Source of the DNA: Candidatus Omnitrophota bacterium
Lineage (GTDB): Bacteria; Omnitrophota; Koll11; Gorgyraeales; Gorgyraeaceae
NCBI GenBank assembly: GCA_018818505.1
Contig: JAHIRR010000335.1
Location: 1 to 8,238 of the forward strand
Length of the DNA stretch: 8,238 nucleotides
Direction of reading: 5' to 3'
The position numbers were made by a program, and so were the translations under genes. The notes beneath the pieces were generated by a model, which saw only the letters and a list, made by a program, of their open reading frames with translations, was not told the DNA's origin and did no database searches. Shown here one piece after another: positions 6,879 through 8,238 of this stretch. Numbering within the stretch: the stretch's first letter is position 1; the number at the start of each line of letters is the position of its first letter.

Positions 6879-7745
6879 CTATAATCCTGCTGCCTCTAAT
6901 ACTAAAGGTACCTTTTTATCCCAGCCAATAGGCATTATGTGAATACCCTGGCACATGGGTTTTAGTTCCTTTATTAGCCGCGCTGCTATCTCTATTGATT
7001 TGGCGCTTTTGTCCTGCGCTTTGTCCATCTCCTGAATGAGGCCGTCCGGCACAAACACGCCGCTGACATTCTTATTCATGAATTTTGCCATGCCTGCTGA
7101 TTTTAAAAGCACGATGCCTGCGATGATCGTAGTCTTTAAATGTTTAGACGCGTCTAAAAATTTCTTGAATAGCCCTATATCGTAAATCGCCTGGGTCTGA
7201 AAAAACTGCGCGCCAGCCTCGATCTTCTTTTCCATCTTTATTACCTCTGGCTCTATAGGGTCTGCGCCTGGATTCACAACCGCGCCCGCGCAGAATTTCG
7301 GTGAGCCCTTTAATTCTTTTCCAGCCATGTCTTTTCCTGACTCGAGCGTCCTGATCGCATCCAATAGCTGCACTGAATCCATGTCAAATACAGGCTTTGC
7401 ATCAGGATGATCGCCTAATGCAGGGTGATCACCTGTGAGCGCCAGTACATTCTCTATGCCCAGGACTGCCGCTGAGAGCAAGTCCGACTGAAGAGCAAGC
7501 CGGTTCCTGTCCCTGCACGTCATCTGAAACACTGGCTCCATGCCTCGCTCGACCAAGAGCCTGCATATAGCCAGGGAGCCCACGCGCATCACTGAGCTCT
7601 GCAGATCAGTGACATTTATCCCATCCACCTTACCTTTAATAAGCTCGGCGTCTTTTAGAACCTGTTCAATGTCCGTACCCTTTGGCGGCCCTATCTCAGA
7701 GGTAAGTATAAATTTTTTCGCTTTAATCTTCTCGCATAAAGACAT
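6879..7745 (-). CDS. metF: Methylenetetrahydrofolate reductase, short MetF type
   Basis: Reduces 5,10-methylene-tetrahydrofolate to 5-methyl-tetrahydrofolate, the methyl donor for the corrinoid protein. The 288 residues make one FAD-binding TIM barrel of normal MetF length. Visible residues match the E. coli active site: Glu17 in TSEIGPPKG (its Glu28), Asp106 in LTGDHP (its Asp120) and Gln183/Gln185 in FFQTQAIYD (its Gln183). The ATG at 7745 has AAAGGAG at 7751-7757. A further in-frame ATG at 7778 lies within a perfect palindrome, has no ribosome site and would add the unlikely peptide MFEVRPHKGVN. It lies 67 nt after folD and 60 nt before cooS. The usual acetogen partner gene metV is not beside it in the window, so the electron donor is open. 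Confidence 0.95.
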   Translation of the reverse strand: MSLCEKIKAKKFILTSEIGPPKGTDIEQVLKDAELIKGKVDGINVTDLQSSVMRVGSLAICRLLVERGMEPVFQMTCRDRNRLALQSDLLSAAVLGIENVLALTGDHPALGDHPDAKPVFDMDSVQLLDAIRTLESGKDMAGKELKGSPKFCAGAVVNPGADPIEPEVIKMEKKIEAGAQFFQTQAIYDIGLFKKFLDASKHLKTTIIAGIVLLKSAGMAKFMNKNVSGVFVPDGLIQEMDKAQDKSAKSIEIAARLIKELKPMCQGIHIMPIGWDKKVPLVLEAAGL

Positions 7746-7750
7746 GTTTA

Positions 7751-7757
7751 CTCCTTT
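7751..7757 (-). promoter_or_regulatory. Ribosome binding site that decides the metF start
   Basis: AAAGGAG on the minus strand is five bases upstream of the ATG at 7745. It lies just outside the base of the 42-bp palindrome, which ends at 7760, so the hairpin would leave it exposed. Confidence 0.8.
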
Positions 7758-7759
7758 AT

Positions 7760-7801
7760 GAGGCCGAACCTCGAACATTTAAATGTTCGAGGTTCGGCCT
7801 C
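7760..7801. repeat. Perfect 42-bp palindrome between folD and metF
   Basis: Bases 7760-7780 are the exact reverse complement of 7781-7801 with no spacer; the centre is CATTTAAATG. A competing 8-bp hairpin is possible between GTTCGAGG (7785-7792) and CCTCGAAC (7798-7805). On the minus strand this would be transcribed first and then displaced. No U-run follows on the minus strand. Confidence 0.93.
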
Positions 7802-7812
7802 GAACTTGCGCC

Positions 7813-8238
7813 TCAAAGCTGGAGTTTGTATGCTTCGACTAGATTTTTCATGAGCATGGCTACGGTCAGGGGCCCTACTCCGCCTGGGACAGGCGTTATA
7901 TACGCGGCTCTTTCCTGCGCCTTATCGAATTCCACGTCTCCGACCAGCTTACCTTCTACTCGATTTATGCCTACATCAATAACGATCGCGCCTTCTTTTA
8001 TCCACTCACCTTTTATCAACCCTGCCTTCCCAACTGCCACTATCAAGATCTCTGCCTTTTTTACAAATTCAGGCAAACTGCCTCTTTCACCTGTTGCAAT
8101 GTGACACACAGTAGTAGTCACGAATTTATTTAGCAGCATTAGCGCCAAAGGTTTTCCAACTATCTCGCTATGACCTACTATAACAGCCTCTTTTCCATAA
8201 AGCTTTAGCCCTTCAATAGAATTCAATATCTCCATGCA
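7813..8238 (-). CDS. folD: Bifunctional methylene-THF dehydrogenase / methenyl-THF cyclohydrolase FolD, C-terminal 141 residues; 5' end off the right edge
   Basis: FolD converts 10-formyl-THF (through methenyl-THF) to 5,10-methylene-THF using NAD(P)H, two steps of the methyl branch. The window holds about half of the usual 285 residues: the NAD(P)-binding Rossmann domain with [18 protein letters not shown], the [17 protein letters not shown] segment and the closing signature [22 protein letters not shown]. The reading frame is open to the edge, where TGC (Cys) precedes the MEILNSIEG segment; that Met is internal, since family members have the substrate-binding half before it. The catalytic Lys of the N-terminal half is not visible. 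The stop TGA at 7815-7813 is followed by a perfect palindrome and metF. It is the first visible gene of the transcription unit; any promoter is outside. Confidence 0.97.
   Translation of the reverse strand, partial: CMEILNSIEGLKLYGKEAVIVGHSEIVGKPLALMLLNKFVTTTVCHIATGERGSLPEFVKKAEILIVAVGKAGLIKGEWIKEGAIVIDVGINRVEGKLVGDVEFDKAQERAAYITPVPGGVGPLTVAMLMKNLVEAYKLQL

Noticed and set aside
7776..7778. ATG as an earlier start of metF
   Set aside because: It is part of the 42-bp palindrome and would place the good AAAGGAG site inside the gene; the ATG at 7745 fits the family N-terminus.

Overview
The window is a single-direction (minus strand) stretch of a bacterial Wood-Ljungdahl (reductive acetyl-CoA) gene cluster. 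In transcription order, from the right edge to the left edge, it holds folD (3' part), metF, a CO dehydrogenase (cooS/acsA), a four-cluster CooF-like ferredoxin, an FAD/NAD(P) oxidoreductase of the FNOR type, acsB (acetyl-CoA synthase) and the 5' part of acsC (large subunit of the corrinoid iron-sulfur protein). All seven genes lie on one strand, are separated by 60 to 238 nt and contain no frameshift or internal stop. I see no RNA gene, CRISPR array, transposase or phage gene, and no intergenic stretch over 300 bases.

The genes fit together as follows. FolD and MetF carry the one-carbon unit on tetrahydrofolate from methenyl to methyl. AcsC (with AcsD, outside the window) accepts the methyl group on cobalamin. 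CooS interconverts CO2 and CO, and AcsB condenses CO, methyl and CoA to acetyl-CoA. The ferredoxin and flavoprotein between cooS and acsB form the known CooS-CooF-FNOR type of module, which would connect CODH electrons to the NAD(P)H pool. AcsB is the full-length bacterial type, so the host is an anaerobic bacterium rather than a methanogenic archaeon. The moderate GC content, together with intergenic repeats of the 'CCACAGAG..CACAGAG' and 'CCAATAACCAATTACC' kind, suggests an uncultured anaerobic lineage known from metagenomes. Omnitrophota is one candidate, but I cannot prove it from this window.

The enzymes are textbook; the unusual part lies between the genes. All six gene junctions contain an inverted-repeat element, and the elements belong to at least five different sequence types. 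They include a 42-bp perfect palindrome, a 40-bp-arm stem built from CGC(G/A)AAT words, and a 66-bp-arm AT-rich inverted repeat whose arm encodes the ferredoxin C-terminus. At the cooS-ferredoxin junction a palindromic element of about 220 bp is flanked by a 14-bp direct repeat. Removing it with one repeat copy would leave a cooS ending in Lys-Val-stop two bases before the ferredoxin ATG, so it looks like an insertion into a formerly tight operon. None of the elements except weakly the cooS-ferredoxin one looks like an intrinsic terminator for the operon.
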